From: Treponema sp. UBA4307
GTDB taxonomy: Bacteria > Spirochaetota > Spirochaetia > Treponematales > Treponemataceae
Assembly (NCBI GenBank): GCA_002394685.1
Contig: DGUP01000051.1
Location: 62,001-126,000, forward strand
Direction of reading: 5' to 3'
DNA length: 64,000 bases
In this document: positions 46,556-55,770 of the stretch, piece by piece
Numbering within the stretch: position 1 is the first letter of the stretch
How the letters are laid out: the number at the start of each line of letters is the position of its first letter
The notes under the pieces: generated by a model
Database searches by the model: none
What the model was told of the DNA's origin: nothing
What the model saw: only the letters and a program-made list of their open reading frames with translations
Translations under genes and position numbers: made by a program

Positions 46556-48349
46556 TTAACGGGATTTCTTCTTTCCACCCTTAAACTTTGCTTCGTTTTC
46601 GTTTACAGGTTTTGCTGAAAGTTCCATCTCTTTTCTTTTTTTGTTAGTAATACCATTAATGATAAACTGCTGTCCCATCTGAAGGATATTACTTGTTGTC
46701 CAGTAAAGAAGAAGACCACTTGGAACGTTATAGAACATAAAGAAGAAAAGAAGTGGCATACCATACATCATAAATGCCATCTGTCCCTTACTCTGACCTG
46801 CAGAAGCACCACCGTACTGTGTAATAATACCGTTAAGCAGCTGAGAAGCAAGGTAAATGAATGGGAGAAGACGAAGATTGTTCTGTGTTAAAGTAGAAAT
46901 AAACTTAATATCCTTTTTCCATGAAAGAATACTGTCACCTCTTGAAAGGTCATCAATCCAGCCAGGAATAAAGCTTGCACCGCGGAATTCGAAGTAGTTA
47001 TTAAATACATTGAACATTGCAAAAAGGATTATCATCTGAATAATCATTGGCAGACATCCGCTTGCAGGATTATATCCAACTTTCTTGTAAAGTTTAGACA
47101 TTTCTTCATTCAGTTTCTGCTTGTCATTTGCATATTTGTCCTGCAGTTCTTTAAGCTGAGGCTGAATCTGCTGCATTTTCAAAGTACCAGTTGCAGACTT
47201 TTTGTTGAGAGGGAAGAGCAGAATCTTAATGATAAGAGTTACAAGGATAATTGAAATACCCCAGTTCTTAACAAGCTTATTAATCATTTCCATTGCCCAT
47301 TTAAGTGCAATTTCAATCCATGAAAGAAGACCACTTGTTCTGATTGCATTGTTAAATTTAGAGTTTACTAAACCCCATGAATTCTTATCTGAAGAGTTAT
47401 AGATTACCAGTTCCTTTTCATTTCTTGGACCTGTATAAATATAATATCTGTCTACAGTTTTCTTTTCACCGATTGAATTTCTTGTAAGATAAATCTGGCT
47501 GTTCTGATAATTATTTGTTGTATCAGCATTACTTTCTACTCTTGAAGACATCTTTGTCATATCTTCAGGCTTTACGATTGTAAGAAAGTATTTTCCCGCA
47601 ACACCAGCCCATGAATAAGGTTTATCATAAGTTTTAGAAGCAAGATTCTTTCTGAATTTTTTGTTTCCGTTCAATGCAATATATTCACGAACTTCGTATC
47701 TGTCCTTCTTTCTGTCAAAATGTGGACCAATCTGAGGAGCACTTCTCAACTGATAAGAAAGATTTGTAACAGAATCACCGGCATCAAATCCTACATCAAG
47801 AGTAAATAAGTAATCATCATCATGGAAGGTATAAAGTTTTGAAACACGAACATTCTGACCGTCAATTACCATATCCTTGTAAAAACCGATTGAGTTTTTG
47901 CTCACTTCCTTTACATTGAATATTTCATTGATTTCTTTTTTGCTATCACCAAGAGAAATAGAAAAGGCCCTGTTTGTTGAACTTATGTTATCTGCCATTT
48001 CAACACCAAGACCTGTATCTTTATCCAAATGTTCAATCAACTGATAACTAACAATATCGCCGCCCTTATTTGTAAATTTTACAAGAGCCTTGTTAGTTCT
48101 TATTTCGAAAAATTCTTCCTTCTTTTCTTCAACAACAGCTTCAACGTTTTCAGATGATTCTGAATTTTCAACAGCTTCTGAAACGCTTACCTCTGAAGAT
48201 TCTGCAGAAGTATCTACAGTTTTCTCAGCAGCCTGTGCAGCTTCCATTTTTGCTGCCTGTCTAGGAAGAATAAACTTTGTTTCTACAAAAAGAGAAACTG
48301 CTAAAACAATTGCCGAGAGGACAATTGCAAGTATCGTTTTCTTATCCAT
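46556..48349 (-). CDS. yidC: Membrane protein insertase YidC
   Basis: Inserts and folds inner-membrane proteins, with or without Sec. The N-terminal helix (KKTILAIVLSAIVLAVSLFV) is followed by a large periplasmic domain (about 60-360), the Gram-negative type, then the conserved core IALKWAMEMINKLVKNWGISIILVTLIIKILLFPLNKKSATGTLKMQ. The terminal YNVPSGLLLYWTTSNILQMGQQFI is the last helix region. ATG at 48349 has AAGGAA upstream and overlaps the yidD stop by 8 bases; the longer frame into yidD is spurious. Length 597 aa. Confidence 0.96.
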   Translation of the reverse strand: MDKKTILAIVLSAIVLAVSLFVETKFILPRQAAKMEAAQAAEKTVDTSAESSEVSVSEAVENSESSENVEAVVEEKKEEFFEIRTNKALVKFTNKGGDIVSYQLIEHLDKDTGLGVEMADNISSTNRAFSISLGDSKKEINEIFNVKEVSKNSIGFYKDMVIDGQNVRVSKLYTFHDDDYLFTLDVGFDAGDSVTNLSYQLRSAPQIGPHFDRKKDRYEVREYIALNGNKKFRKNLASKTYDKPYSWAGVAGKYFLTIVKPEDMTKMSSRVESNADTTNNYQNSQIYLTRNSIGEKKTVDRYYIYTGPRNEKELVIYNSSDKNSWGLVNSKFNNAIRTSGLLSWIEIALKWAMEMINKLVKNWGISIILVTLIIKILLFPLNKKSATGTLKMQQIQPQLKELQDKYANDKQKLNEEMSKLYKKVGYNPASGCLPMIIQMIILFAMFNVFNNYFEFRGASFIPGWIDDLSRGDSILSWKKDIKFISTLTQNNLRLLPFIYLASQLLNGIITQYGGASAGQSKGQMAFMMYGMPLLFFFMFYNVPSGLLLYWTTSNILQMGQQFIINGITNKKRKEMELSAKPVNENEAKFKGGKKKSR

Positions 48350-48623
48350 ATTTTTTCCTTTTTTCGAACCAATACTCTGGAACCGGATCATATCCGCCTT
48401 CACAGTAAGGGTTACATCTTAATATTCTTTTAACAGCTAAAAAAACTCCCTTAAAAGGTCCATGTTTCTTTATTGCCTGAAGGGCATAATGTGAACATGT
48501 GGGAGTAAACCTGCACTTACCAGGGAATAGAGGAGAGATACAAATTTGATAAAACCTTATTATAAGGCATAAAATTTTCTCAAGAAATTTACTTAAGCCT
48601 TTAATAAACCAGCTTTTTCGCAT
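48342..48623 (-). CDS. yidD: Membrane protein insertion efficiency factor YidD
   Basis: Small amphipathic helper of YidC. The family signature is complete: CLIIRFYQICISPLFPGKCRFTPTCSHYALQAIKKHGPFKGVFLAVKRILRCNP, including the paired Cys. 93 aa, starting inside the end of rnpA (31-base overlap), the usual compact rpmH-rnpA-yidD-yidC layout. Confidence 0.95.
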   Translation of the reverse strand: MRKSWFIKGLSKFLEKILCLIIRFYQICISPLFPGKCRFTPTCSHYALQAIKKHGPFKGVFLAVKRILRCNPYCEGGYDPVPEYWFEKRKKYG

Positions 48624-48955
48624 AATTTAGCTATTTGATCACACCGCGAGAGGAACGAGTCATTTCCGGGATAAATTAAAAACAAGATATCATATCCGGT
48701 GTTCAGGCGTGACTTTATAAATCGATAAGCTTCACGACTACAGCGTTTACTTCTATTTCTTTCAACAGCATTTCCATAGCCGCGCGGAAGTGGAAATCCT
48801 ACTCTGTTAAATTCAGTGCCATTTTCTCTATAGAAAATCTTTGCACCATAAATAGAACTGGAATTTCCTTTTCTAAAAATTTTCTGGATGTCGGCAGGAC
48901 GTTTTAGATGTTCTACACGCTTAAAACGTCCTTTATTCAACAAATCCGTATCCAT
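48593..48955 (-). CDS. rnpA: Ribonuclease P protein component
   Basis: Protein subunit of RNase P that assists tRNA 5'-end maturation. The RNR motif is ERNRSKRCSREAYRFIKS; the N-terminus RFKRVEHLKRPADIQKIFRKGNSS is characteristic. Length 120 aa. It lies 17 bp after rpmH and overlaps yidD. Confidence 0.93.
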   Translation of the reverse strand: MDTDLLNKGRFKRVEHLKRPADIQKIFRKGNSSSIYGAKIFYRENGTEFNRVGFPLPRGYGNAVERNRSKRCSREAYRFIKSRLNTGYDILFLIYPGNDSFLSRCDQIAKLCEKAGLLKA

Positions 48956-48972
48956 CCCTAAGCCCTGGAAGA

Positions 48973-49128
48973 TCAGTAAGGTTTCTTTTCGTCAGAAACA
49001 GTAAGCTTATGGCGACCCTTAGCTCTTCTTCTTGCGAGAACAGCGCGTCCACCGCGTGTTGCCATGCGAGCACGGAAACCAAATTTTCTGTTACGCTTTA
49101 CTTTGCTTGGTTGATATGTACGTTTCAT
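48973..49128 (-). CDS. rpmH: 50S ribosomal protein L34
   Basis: 51 aa, too short for most ORF lists. The sequence begins MKRTYQPSKVKRNRKFGFRA and continues MATRGGRAVLARRRAKGRHKL, the nearly universal L34 core, then a short extra tail TVSDEKKPY. First gene of the rpmH-rnpA-yidD-yidC-jag operon; the 55 bp to dciA likely carry its promoter. Confidence 0.97.
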   Translation of the reverse strand: MKRTYQPSKVKRNRKFGFRARMATRGGRAVLARRRAKGRHKLTVSDEKKPY

Positions 49129-49183
49129 TGTCCACCACTCCTATATAATAAAAATTATTTTCAACTCTAAAAAGTAGCGAATA

Positions 49184-49735
49184 TTAACATTTATTTTCCC
49201 CGTTGGTCAACATATCTTGTCTAAGGTTATCCAGAACGGAAGCTAATTCAGCAGGAATTTCCCTCTTTTCATTCTTTTTTTCATCAATTTCACTGCTTTT
49301 TTTATATTTTTCATCAAGAATCTTCTGCTCCATTTCCATTTTGAGCATCATCTCTTCTTTTTGCCTTCGTATATCATCATTTTTTACTTCATAAGGATCT
49401 TTTTTCTTTTTTTTAAGGCTGAATGCCAGATTTTCAATTTTAACGTCCTTAAGAGTCCTGTTTAATCCTGTCAAAATGAATTTTTTATATATTTTCAGCA
49501 GTTCAATCCACCCCGGATGATCTGCTTCAACAAATAGAATACCATTCTTCAAATCAGTAATATGAGTGTGATCTGCAAGATTTTTTCCTTCATTTTCGTT
49601 GAATTTGTTATTAATTCTTCCAAGAACTTCTTTCCAGACATTATATATAGTGTTTGCCCGGTTCAAATCATCATTTTTTATATTTTCAAAAGTTCTGTTA
49701 ATAATCTGCTTAAAATCTTCAAACTGGTCACTCAT
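49184..49735 (-). CDS. DciA-like (DUF721) helicase-loading protein
   Basis: 183 aa. The N-terminal ~100 residues are a DUF721/DciA domain (NRANTIYNVWKEVLGRINNKF, HTHITDLKNGILFVEADHPGWIELLKIYKKFILTGLNR). In bacteria lacking DnaC/DnaI, DciA helps load the replicative helicase. The rest is a highly charged helix (RRQKEEMMLKMEMEQKILDEK) that appears disordered. ATG at 49735 overlaps the recF stop by 8 bases, as expected for a coupled dnaN-recF-dciA unit. Confidence 0.85.
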   Translation of the reverse strand: MSDQFEDFKQIINRTFENIKNDDLNRANTIYNVWKEVLGRINNKFNENEGKNLADHTHITDLKNGILFVEADHPGWIELLKIYKKFILTGLNRTLKDVKIENLAFSLKKKKKDPYEVKNDDIRRQKEEMMLKMEMEQKILDEKYKKSSEIDEKKNEKREIPAELASVLDNLRQDMLTNGENKC

Positions 49736-50831
49736 CAACAATACTCCATTTTCCTTTGACGATTTTATACACCTTTGTAGAAGAATTTATATACCTCTTG
49801 TAAGGTTCTCCTGGTAAAAATGTACAGAAAAGCTGCTCGTAAGGAGGTAATTTTTCCGTAAGCATCTGCCTTTTGTCTGGATCCAGTTCAAGAAGTACAT
49901 CATCCATTAAAAGTACAGGCTTTCTTCCTGAAATCTGATTGTAGTAAATGGCCTGAGCACTTCTTAAAATAAGGGCAAGAAGTCTTCTTTGACCGGTTGA
50001 TGCTTTTGAAACAAAATCTTCCCCATTTCTAACAAAGTTGATTCTGTCTCTGTGAGGTCCAGTCATTGTAGTCTGCATAACTTTTTCTGCTTCAAATTTA
50101 GACTTTATGTAATTAATGATAAAATCAATGTTAGGAAGATTTTCATCGTTATGCCAGGAAGGTGAATATTTTATTGAAACACCATCAATTCCCGTAATTT
50201 CTTCAAAAATTTTTCCAAAAATCTGATTAAACTTAAAAATAGCCTTTTTTCTTTTATCCTGAATTTCAATACCGGTCATTGCCAGCTGATAATTATATGT
50301 TTCCAGCAGTTCATATTTACCTTCCTTGAGACAAATATTTCTGTTTTTGAGGATTCTTTTATATTTTCTGATTAAATCAATATAAAGAACATCATACATA
50401 CTAAGGGACTGATCAATAAAAAACCTTCTTCTTTCAGGTTCTCCGGTGATAAAATCCATATCATCATGACTGTAAAGAACACAGGGCATTGTATTTATTA
50501 ATTCTTTTCTGTCCTTAATGTATTTTCCGTCTTTTTCAATTTTCTTAGAAAGTTTTTCCTTTCTTTCCACAGTCATTGAAGTAGAGTGGGTTATTCCATT
50601 CTCTTCCCTGAAGATACTTCTGATATTAAAAGCATTTTCGCCGTTTTTTATCAGTTCACTTTCATTATGGGTTCTAAAGGATGAAGCATATGAAGAATAA
50701 TATAAAGCTTCCAGAAGATTACTCTTTCCCTGACCATTTTCCCCGCAGAAAAAAATTTCATTCGAGGAAAGGTCAATGCTTTCATTTGAGAGATTTCTAA
50801 AATTTACAAGGCTAAGAGATAAAAAAGGCAC
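49728..50831 (-). CDS. recF: DNA replication and repair protein RecF
   Basis: SMC-like ATPase that helps load RecA at gaps. Walker A is GENGQGKSN (30-38), the signature region is ASTGQRRLLALILRSAQAIYY, and Walker B is KPVLLMDDVLLELDPDKRQML. Length 367 aa is normal. GTG start at 50831, 13 bases after the dnaN stop, with a poor Shine-Dalgarno, consistent with coupling to dnaN. Confidence 0.95.
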   Translation of the reverse strand: MPFLSLSLVNFRNLSNESIDLSSNEIFFCGENGQGKSNLLEALYYSSYASSFRTHNESELIKNGENAFNIRSIFREENGITHSTSMTVERKEKLSKKIEKDGKYIKDRKELINTMPCVLYSHDDMDFITGEPERRRFFIDQSLSMYDVLYIDLIRKYKRILKNRNICLKEGKYELLETYNYQLAMTGIEIQDKRKKAIFKFNQIFGKIFEEITGIDGVSIKYSPSWHNDENLPNIDFIINYIKSKFEAEKVMQTTMTGPHRDRINFVRNGEDFVSKASTGQRRLLALILRSAQAIYYNQISGRKPVLLMDDVLLELDPDKRQMLTEKLPPYEQLFCTFLPGEPYKRYINSSTKVYKIVKGKWSIVDE

Positions 50832-50844
50832 CTTTAACTAATTT

Positions 50845-51966
50845 CTACTCTTTCTGCATCGGCATGATAATGTGGAAATAATCACTTGCAGGTTCAGGCC
50901 TCATTGTTACAGCTTTCATTTCTTCTGTAAATTCAAAAGCAATTCTTTCGCTGTCAATTACTCTTAAAGGTTCTTCAACATAACGATAGTTTAATGCAAT
51001 TACGTAAGAGTCTCCTGCATATTCACAAGGGATTTCTTCATCAGCGCTGCCTAATTCAGACTGCTGGGATGTTATTTTTAAAACTCCATCTACCACATTG
51101 AAGAACATTCTTCCTGCTTTTTTATCAACCATCAGTGCAACACGCTTAAGAGCTTCTACAAAATCGCTTTTTTCAACAATCATTGTATGTGCCTGACTTG
51201 AAGGAATTACCTTTTCATAATTAGGGAACTGACCTTCAAGAAGTACGGATCCAAATTTATAATTTCCGAACTTAAAGAAAATCATTTTATCAACAATCGA
51301 AATATCTATATTTCCTTCTTCAGGAGCATGTTTGTAAATGATGTTAAGAATTTTTGGATGAACAATTGCAGAAGGAAAATCATTTACTCCTGCAAGAATA
51401 TTCTTTGTTGCAAAACTAAGTCTTCTTCCGTCAGTAGCAACCAGATTCAGATTATCACCTTTTTTTTCAAAATAAACACCGTTCATAAAATAACGGGTTT
51501 CATCTTCACTTACTGCAAATGATGTTTGAGAAATCATCTTCTTAAAATCATTTGATGGAACTTCAAAATATGGCAGTGAATCAGAAAAATTAACTTCAGG
51601 GAAATTTTCCTGAGACATACTCTTAATCTGGAATTTTACTTTTTTAGTAATTGGTTTGATGATTACTGAAACTGAAGAATCTTCTCCATTTGTAACCTGA
51701 TTGAATTCAGTTTCACCAGAAGGAAGTGTATTCAAAATACCCATGAACTTATCACAGTAAATTGTTGTTGATCCTTCTTCTTCTATTTGTACAGGAATTG
51801 TTGTTTCAAAATTTACTTTAATATCAGTAGCTTTGATTGTAAGAATATTATTGTATGCATTTAACAAAACATTAGAAAGAATAGAGCCTGCATTTTTTGT
51901 TGAAATAATTTCCTGGGCTACAGAAATTTCCTTGACCATTAAATCTTTATCAAATGTAAACTTCAT
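50845..51966 (-). CDS. dnaN: DNA polymerase III sliding clamp (beta)
   Basis: Processivity clamp with three equivalent domains. Motifs include KFTFDKDLMVKEISVAQEIISTKNA, FAVSEDETRYFMNGVYFE, VATDGRRLSFATKN and the C-terminal YFHIIMPMQ. 373 aa, normal. The ATG is preceded by AAGGAG. Its upstream region carries the predicted origin. Confidence 0.97.
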   Translation of the reverse strand: MKFTFDKDLMVKEISVAQEIISTKNAGSILSNVLLNAYNNILTIKATDIKVNFETTIPVQIEEEGSTTIYCDKFMGILNTLPSGETEFNQVTNGEDSSVSVIIKPITKKVKFQIKSMSQENFPEVNFSDSLPYFEVPSNDFKKMISQTSFAVSEDETRYFMNGVYFEKKGDNLNLVATDGRRLSFATKNILAGVNDFPSAIVHPKILNIIYKHAPEEGNIDISIVDKMIFFKFGNYKFGSVLLEGQFPNYEKVIPSSQAHTMIVEKSDFVEALKRVALMVDKKAGRMFFNVVDGVLKITSQQSELGSADEEIPCEYAGDSYVIALNYRYVEEPLRVIDSERIAFEFTEEMKAVTMRPEPASDYFHIIMPMQKE

Positions 51967-52019
51967 AAAAAACTCCTTTTTCTTTATGGTTTATTTTATC
52001 TTAAACATTCCTAAATTTA

Positions 52020-52229
52020 TTAAATTTATAAATTTAGTAGTAGTAATAATAGGTCCTGTGAATTCTAGGAAAAGTTATCTAAATCTTTATAAAATAACAA
52101 CTTAGCATGTGAATTTAAAGGGAATTTGAATTCACATTAAATTCACAAATTCACATAAATTCTTTTTTTATCACAAATTTATAAACTTATCCACAGAATT
52201 ATAGCATATTAAAATGCTGTTTTCCACAA
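52020..52229. other. Predicted replication origin (oriC) between dnaA and dnaN
   Basis: From dnaA towards dnaN: a DnaA-like box TTTTCCACA (52220-52228); a perfect DnaA box TTATCCACA (52187-52195); the octamer AATTCACA at 52148, 52140 and 52129, its complement TGTGAATT at 52108 and 52057; a GC-richer step GTCC (52053-52056); six contiguous DnaA-trios TAGTAGTAGTAATAATAG (52035-52052); then AT-only-like sequence. This matches the basal unwinding module known from Bacillus, orientation included. The octamers match 7 of 9 positions of the DnaA consensus. Confidence 0.85.
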
Positions 52230-52230
52230 G

Positions 52231-53679
52231 TTATTTTTTGTACTCCTTAATCTTTTTACTTAAAATTTGTATAGTAGAATTAAGATCTGAGTCAGTTTTA
52301 AGAAGATCTTCAATCTTACTGTTACTATGCATGATTGTTGTATGGTCTCTTCCACCGAATTCATTACCAATTTCAGGAAGTGAAAATTCTGTTAAGTGGC
52401 GTGCAAGATAAACTGCAATATGTCTTGGATTAGAATATTTATTATCCCTTTTTTTGCTCTTCAAATCTGAAATTGAAATGTTGTAATGATCCGCAACAAC
52501 CTTCTGGATTGTATCAATGGTTATGGGTGCAGTTGATGAAGGCGAAACGAATGTGTCTTTGAAAAGTTTTGAAACTATTTCAAGAGTTAGTTCCTCACTC
52601 ATAAGCTCTGCATAGGCTACAGCTTTCTTGAGACATGCTTCCAGGTCGCGTACGTTTGTCTGAATGTTCTTTGCAAGATAATCAATTACTTCAGGACTTA
52701 AAGTCTTATTGATAATTTCAAGTTTCTTTTCAATGATGGCATATCTTGTTTCGTAATTAGGAGGCTGTAAATCTATACAAATTCCACTGGAGAAGCGGCT
52801 CTTTAATCTGTCTTCAATACCTTTTAATTCGGTAATTGGTCTATCACAGGTAAAAACCATCTGCGATTTGTGCTGACTTAGTGCTTCGAATGTATTGAAA
52901 AGTTCTCCCTGAACTCCAGGTTTATCTATAAGGAAGTGAATATCATCAAGGAGGAGAAGATCAATTTTTCTATATTTAGATTTGAATTTATCTGTTGTGT
53001 TTGTTCTGATGGAAGTTGTAAATTCATTTGTAAAGTTTTCAGAAGTAATATAGCAGATTTTAAAAGAGTCCCCTCTGTCTGCGTAAAGTTTATTTCCAAT
53101 TGACTGCATAAGGTGAGTTTTTCCTAAGCCGACCCCACCATAAATAAGAATTGGGTTATATACGCTTCCCGGGTTATTTGAAGCAGCAATAGCTACATTG
53201 TATGCGAAAAGGCTGTTTTCTCCAGTAACATATGTGTCAAAAGTAAAGTTTTCTTTAAGCTGAGGATGAATTTTAGGGGCCAGATTTTCAACGCCTGTAG
53301 AAAGTGGAGTGGGTACAGATTGTGAAGAAGGGCTTGAAATCTGCGAATTTTGAGTAGTTTCAGGTACAGAAATTTGAGAATCAGCAGTAGAATTATCAAT
53401 AATATTTTGAGAGCTTTTGATTTTATATCCAGAGATAACAATTTTACGTCCTGCAATTGAAGAAAGTTTGTTCTCCATAATTGAAATGTAATTTCTCTGC
53501 TGAATTTGAGCCCACATAAAATCACTTGGAACATAAATATTGATTTTATCATCAGAGGCTCTTGCGAATTCCATTCTGAACCAGAGCATAAAATCATTAA
53601 TATTCCCCTGTGCTTCGAAATCCTGCCGTATTTGAGAGATAGCTTCATTCCATAATAGTTTATAGTCTTGATCGTTCAT
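52231..53679 (-). CDS. dnaA: Chromosomal replication initiator DnaA
   Basis: AAA+ ATPase that opens the origin. Domain I starts at DYKLLWNEAISQIRQDFEA; a Ser/Thr/Gln linker (about 105-140) follows. Domain III has Walker A GGVGLGKTH, Walker B LLLDDIHFL, and sensor regions. Domain IV holds the box-binding signature RHIAVYLARHLTEFSLPEIGNEFGGRDHTTIMHS. 482 aa. ATG at 53679 (MNDQDYKLLW) is chosen over TTG 53688, which coincides with the -10. The start has no Shine-Dalgarno. Confidence 0.97.
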   Translation of the reverse strand: MNDQDYKLLWNEAISQIRQDFEAQGNINDFMLWFRMEFARASDDKINIYVPSDFMWAQIQQRNYISIMENKLSSIAGRKIVISGYKIKSSQNIIDNSTADSQISVPETTQNSQISSPSSQSVPTPLSTGVENLAPKIHPQLKENFTFDTYVTGENSLFAYNVAIAASNNPGSVYNPILIYGGVGLGKTHLMQSIGNKLYADRGDSFKICYITSENFTNEFTTSIRTNTTDKFKSKYRKIDLLLLDDIHFLIDKPGVQGELFNTFEALSQHKSQMVFTCDRPITELKGIEDRLKSRFSSGICIDLQPPNYETRYAIIEKKLEIINKTLSPEVIDYLAKNIQTNVRDLEACLKKAVAYAELMSEELTLEIVSKLFKDTFVSPSSTAPITIDTIQKVVADHYNISISDLKSKKRDNKYSNPRHIAVYLARHLTEFSLPEIGNEFGGRDHTTIMHSNSKIEDLLKTDSDLNSTIQILSKKIKEYKK

Positions 53680-53687
53680 AGGATTCA

Positions 53688-53717
53688 ATTATATTGCGCC
53701 TTTACTTTTTTTTTCAA
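53688..53717 (-). promoter_or_regulatory. Promoter of dnaA, leaderless spacing
   Basis: Minus strand TTGAAA (53717-53712), 18-nt spacer, consensus TATAAT (53693-53688), then 8 nt to the ATG at 53679. Confidence 0.6.
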
Positions 53718-53809
53718 TACAGATATACTTTTTTCTCAGATTTGTTCTATATAACACAAAAAAATCGGTAAAAAAAATCCTATAAAAATCATTTAAATCG
53801 GGGTTAAAA

Positions 53810-55741
53810 ATGGCAGATAGTGCTAACGAATATAGTGCAAGTAATATTCACGTTCTTCACGGACTTGAAGCAGTTCGTATGAGACCAGGTATGTATATTG
53901 GTTCTACAGGACCAAATGGATTACATCACCTGGTTTATGAGGTTGTTGATAACAGTATTGATGAAGCAATGGCCGGATATTGTACAAATATCACTGTTGC
54001 TCTTGAAAGAGATGATATTTGTCGTGTTGAAGATGATGGACGTGGTATTCCGGTTGATATTCACCCTGAAGAAAAAGTGTCTGCACTTCAGCTTGTATTA
54101 ACTCAGCTCCATGCCGGTGGTAAATTCGATAAATCAAACTATAAAGTTTCCGGTGGTTTGCACGGAGTTGGTGTTTCCTGCGTTAATGCACTTTCTATAT
54201 GGCTTACTGCAGATGTTTATCGCGAAGGAAAGCATTACAGACAGGAATATAAAGTTGGTGTTCCTAAAACAAAAGTTGAAGAAGTTGGAACAACTGACAG
54301 ACATGGTACTACTATCCGCTGGAAATCAGATGGAAGTATTTTTAAGGAAACTACAACTTACGATTATAATACTCTTGCAATTCGCTTAAGGGAACTTGCC
54401 TTCCTTAATCCTGGAATTAAGATTACTTTCAGGGATGAACGTCTGGAAAATCCAAAAGAGACTGTTTATCAGTTTGAAGGTGGTATTAAGCATTATGTAA
54501 GCTTCTTAAATGAAGATAAACCTGTTGTTCCTGCAGAGCCAATCTATATTAATGGTGAAACAGAAGGCGTTCAGATTGAAGTGGCCATGCAATATAACGA
54601 CAGTTATGGAGAAAACATCTGTTCTTATGTAAATGACATTAATACTCGTGAAGGTGGTACTCACCTTGATGGTTTTAAAACTGGTATTACTGTTGTATTA
54701 AAGAAATTCCTTGAGCAGCGTGAAAAACTTGCTAAGCGTTTAGGTGATAAAGAAACTCTTACTGGTGAAGACGTTCGTTCAGGTTTAACTGCAGTCCTTT
54801 CAGTAAAAGTTCCTGAACCTCAGTTTGAAGGTCAGACAAAGACAAAACTTGGTAATACTGAAGTAAGAACATATGTAGATCAGCTTATTAAGGAAAAATT
54901 TACTATCTGGGGTGAACAGAATCCTAAGGTAATTGACACAATCCTTGAAAAGGCTGTTGGTGAAGCCGCTGCCCGTATTGCTGCTAGAAAAGCAAAGGAA
55001 AACAGCCGCAGAAAAACTTTTGGAGATTCCTGGGGTCTTCCTTCAAAACTTGCTGACTGTTCTCTTAAACATAATCCTGAGCTTTGTGAAGTTTACATTG
55101 TCGAAGGAGATTCTGCAGGTGGTTCTGCAAAAAAAGGTAGAGATCCTAAAACACAGGCAATTCTTCCTCTCTGGGGAAAGATGCTTAACGTAGAAAAAGT
55201 ACGTGCTGATAAAGTTGCAAATAATGATAAATTAAATCCTGTAATTGCTACACTTGGTGCAGGATTTGGTAAAGATTTTGACATTAAAAAATTGCGCTAT
55301 CATAAGATTATTATTATGGCCGATGCCGATGTTGATGGTTCTCACATTCGTACACTGCTTTTAACTTTCTTCTTTAGGTATATGCCGGAACTGATTGAGA
55401 ATGGTTATGTATATCTTGCTATGCCTCCTCTTTTTAAGGTTCAGTTTGGAAAAAAGACTCCTGTTTATGTTTATACAGAAGAAGAAAGAGAAAAAGCTTT
55501 ACAGGCACTTGGTGAAAACAGAGATAAAGCTAAAGTTCAACGTTATAAAGGTCTGGGTGAAATGGATGGTGATCAGCTTTGGGAAACAACAATGAATCCG
55601 GCTAACAGAAAAATGCGTCAGGTAAAAATTGATGATGCAATTTTAGCTGATAAAATTTTCTCTGTTTGTATGGGTGAAGAAGTTGAACCTCGCCGTCAGT
55701 TTATTGAGGCAAACTCAAGCTATGCAAATCTTGACTTCTAA
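53810..55741 (+). CDS. gyrB: DNA gyrase subunit B
   Basis: ATPase subunit of gyrase. GHKL ATPase: YEVVDNSIDEAMAG, ERDDICRVEDDGRGIPVDIHP, KVSGGLHGVGVSCVNALS. The transducer is followed by the TOPRIM domain EVYIVEGDSAGGSAKKGRD with the PLWGKMLNVEKVRADK region and the DADVDGSHI metal site. It ends with the MNP...R segment. 643 aa is standard. GGGG precedes the ATG. Divergent from dnaA. Confidence 0.98.
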   Translation: MADSANEYSASNIHVLHGLEAVRMRPGMYIGSTGPNGLHHLVYEVVDNSIDEAMAGYCTNITVALERDDICRVEDDGRGIPVDIHPEEKVSALQLVLTQLHAGGKFDKSNYKVSGGLHGVGVSCVNALSIWLTADVYREGKHYRQEYKVGVPKTKVEEVGTTDRHGTTIRWKSDGSIFKETTTYDYNTLAIRLRELAFLNPGIKITFRDERLENPKETVYQFEGGIKHYVSFLNEDKPVVPAEPIYINGETEGVQIEVAMQYNDSYGENICSYVNDINTREGGTHLDGFKTGITVVLKKFLEQREKLAKRLGDKETLTGEDVRSGLTAVLSVKVPEPQFEGQTKTKLGNTEVRTYVDQLIKEKFTIWGEQNPKVIDTILEKAVGEAAARIAARKAKENSRRKTFGDSWGLPSKLADCSLKHNPELCEVYIVEGDSAGGSAKKGRDPKTQAILPLWGKMLNVEKVRADKVANNDKLNPVIATLGAGFGKDFDIKKLRYHKIIIMADADVDGSHIRTLLLTFFFRYMPELIENGYVYLAMPPLFKVQFGKKTPVYVYTEEEREKALQALGENRDKAKVQRYKGLGEMDGDQLWETTMNPANRKMRQVKIDDAILADKIFSVCMGEEVEPRRQFIEANSSYANLDF

Positions 55742-55770
55742 TAATTGAAAGAAATACAAAGGATATAAGA

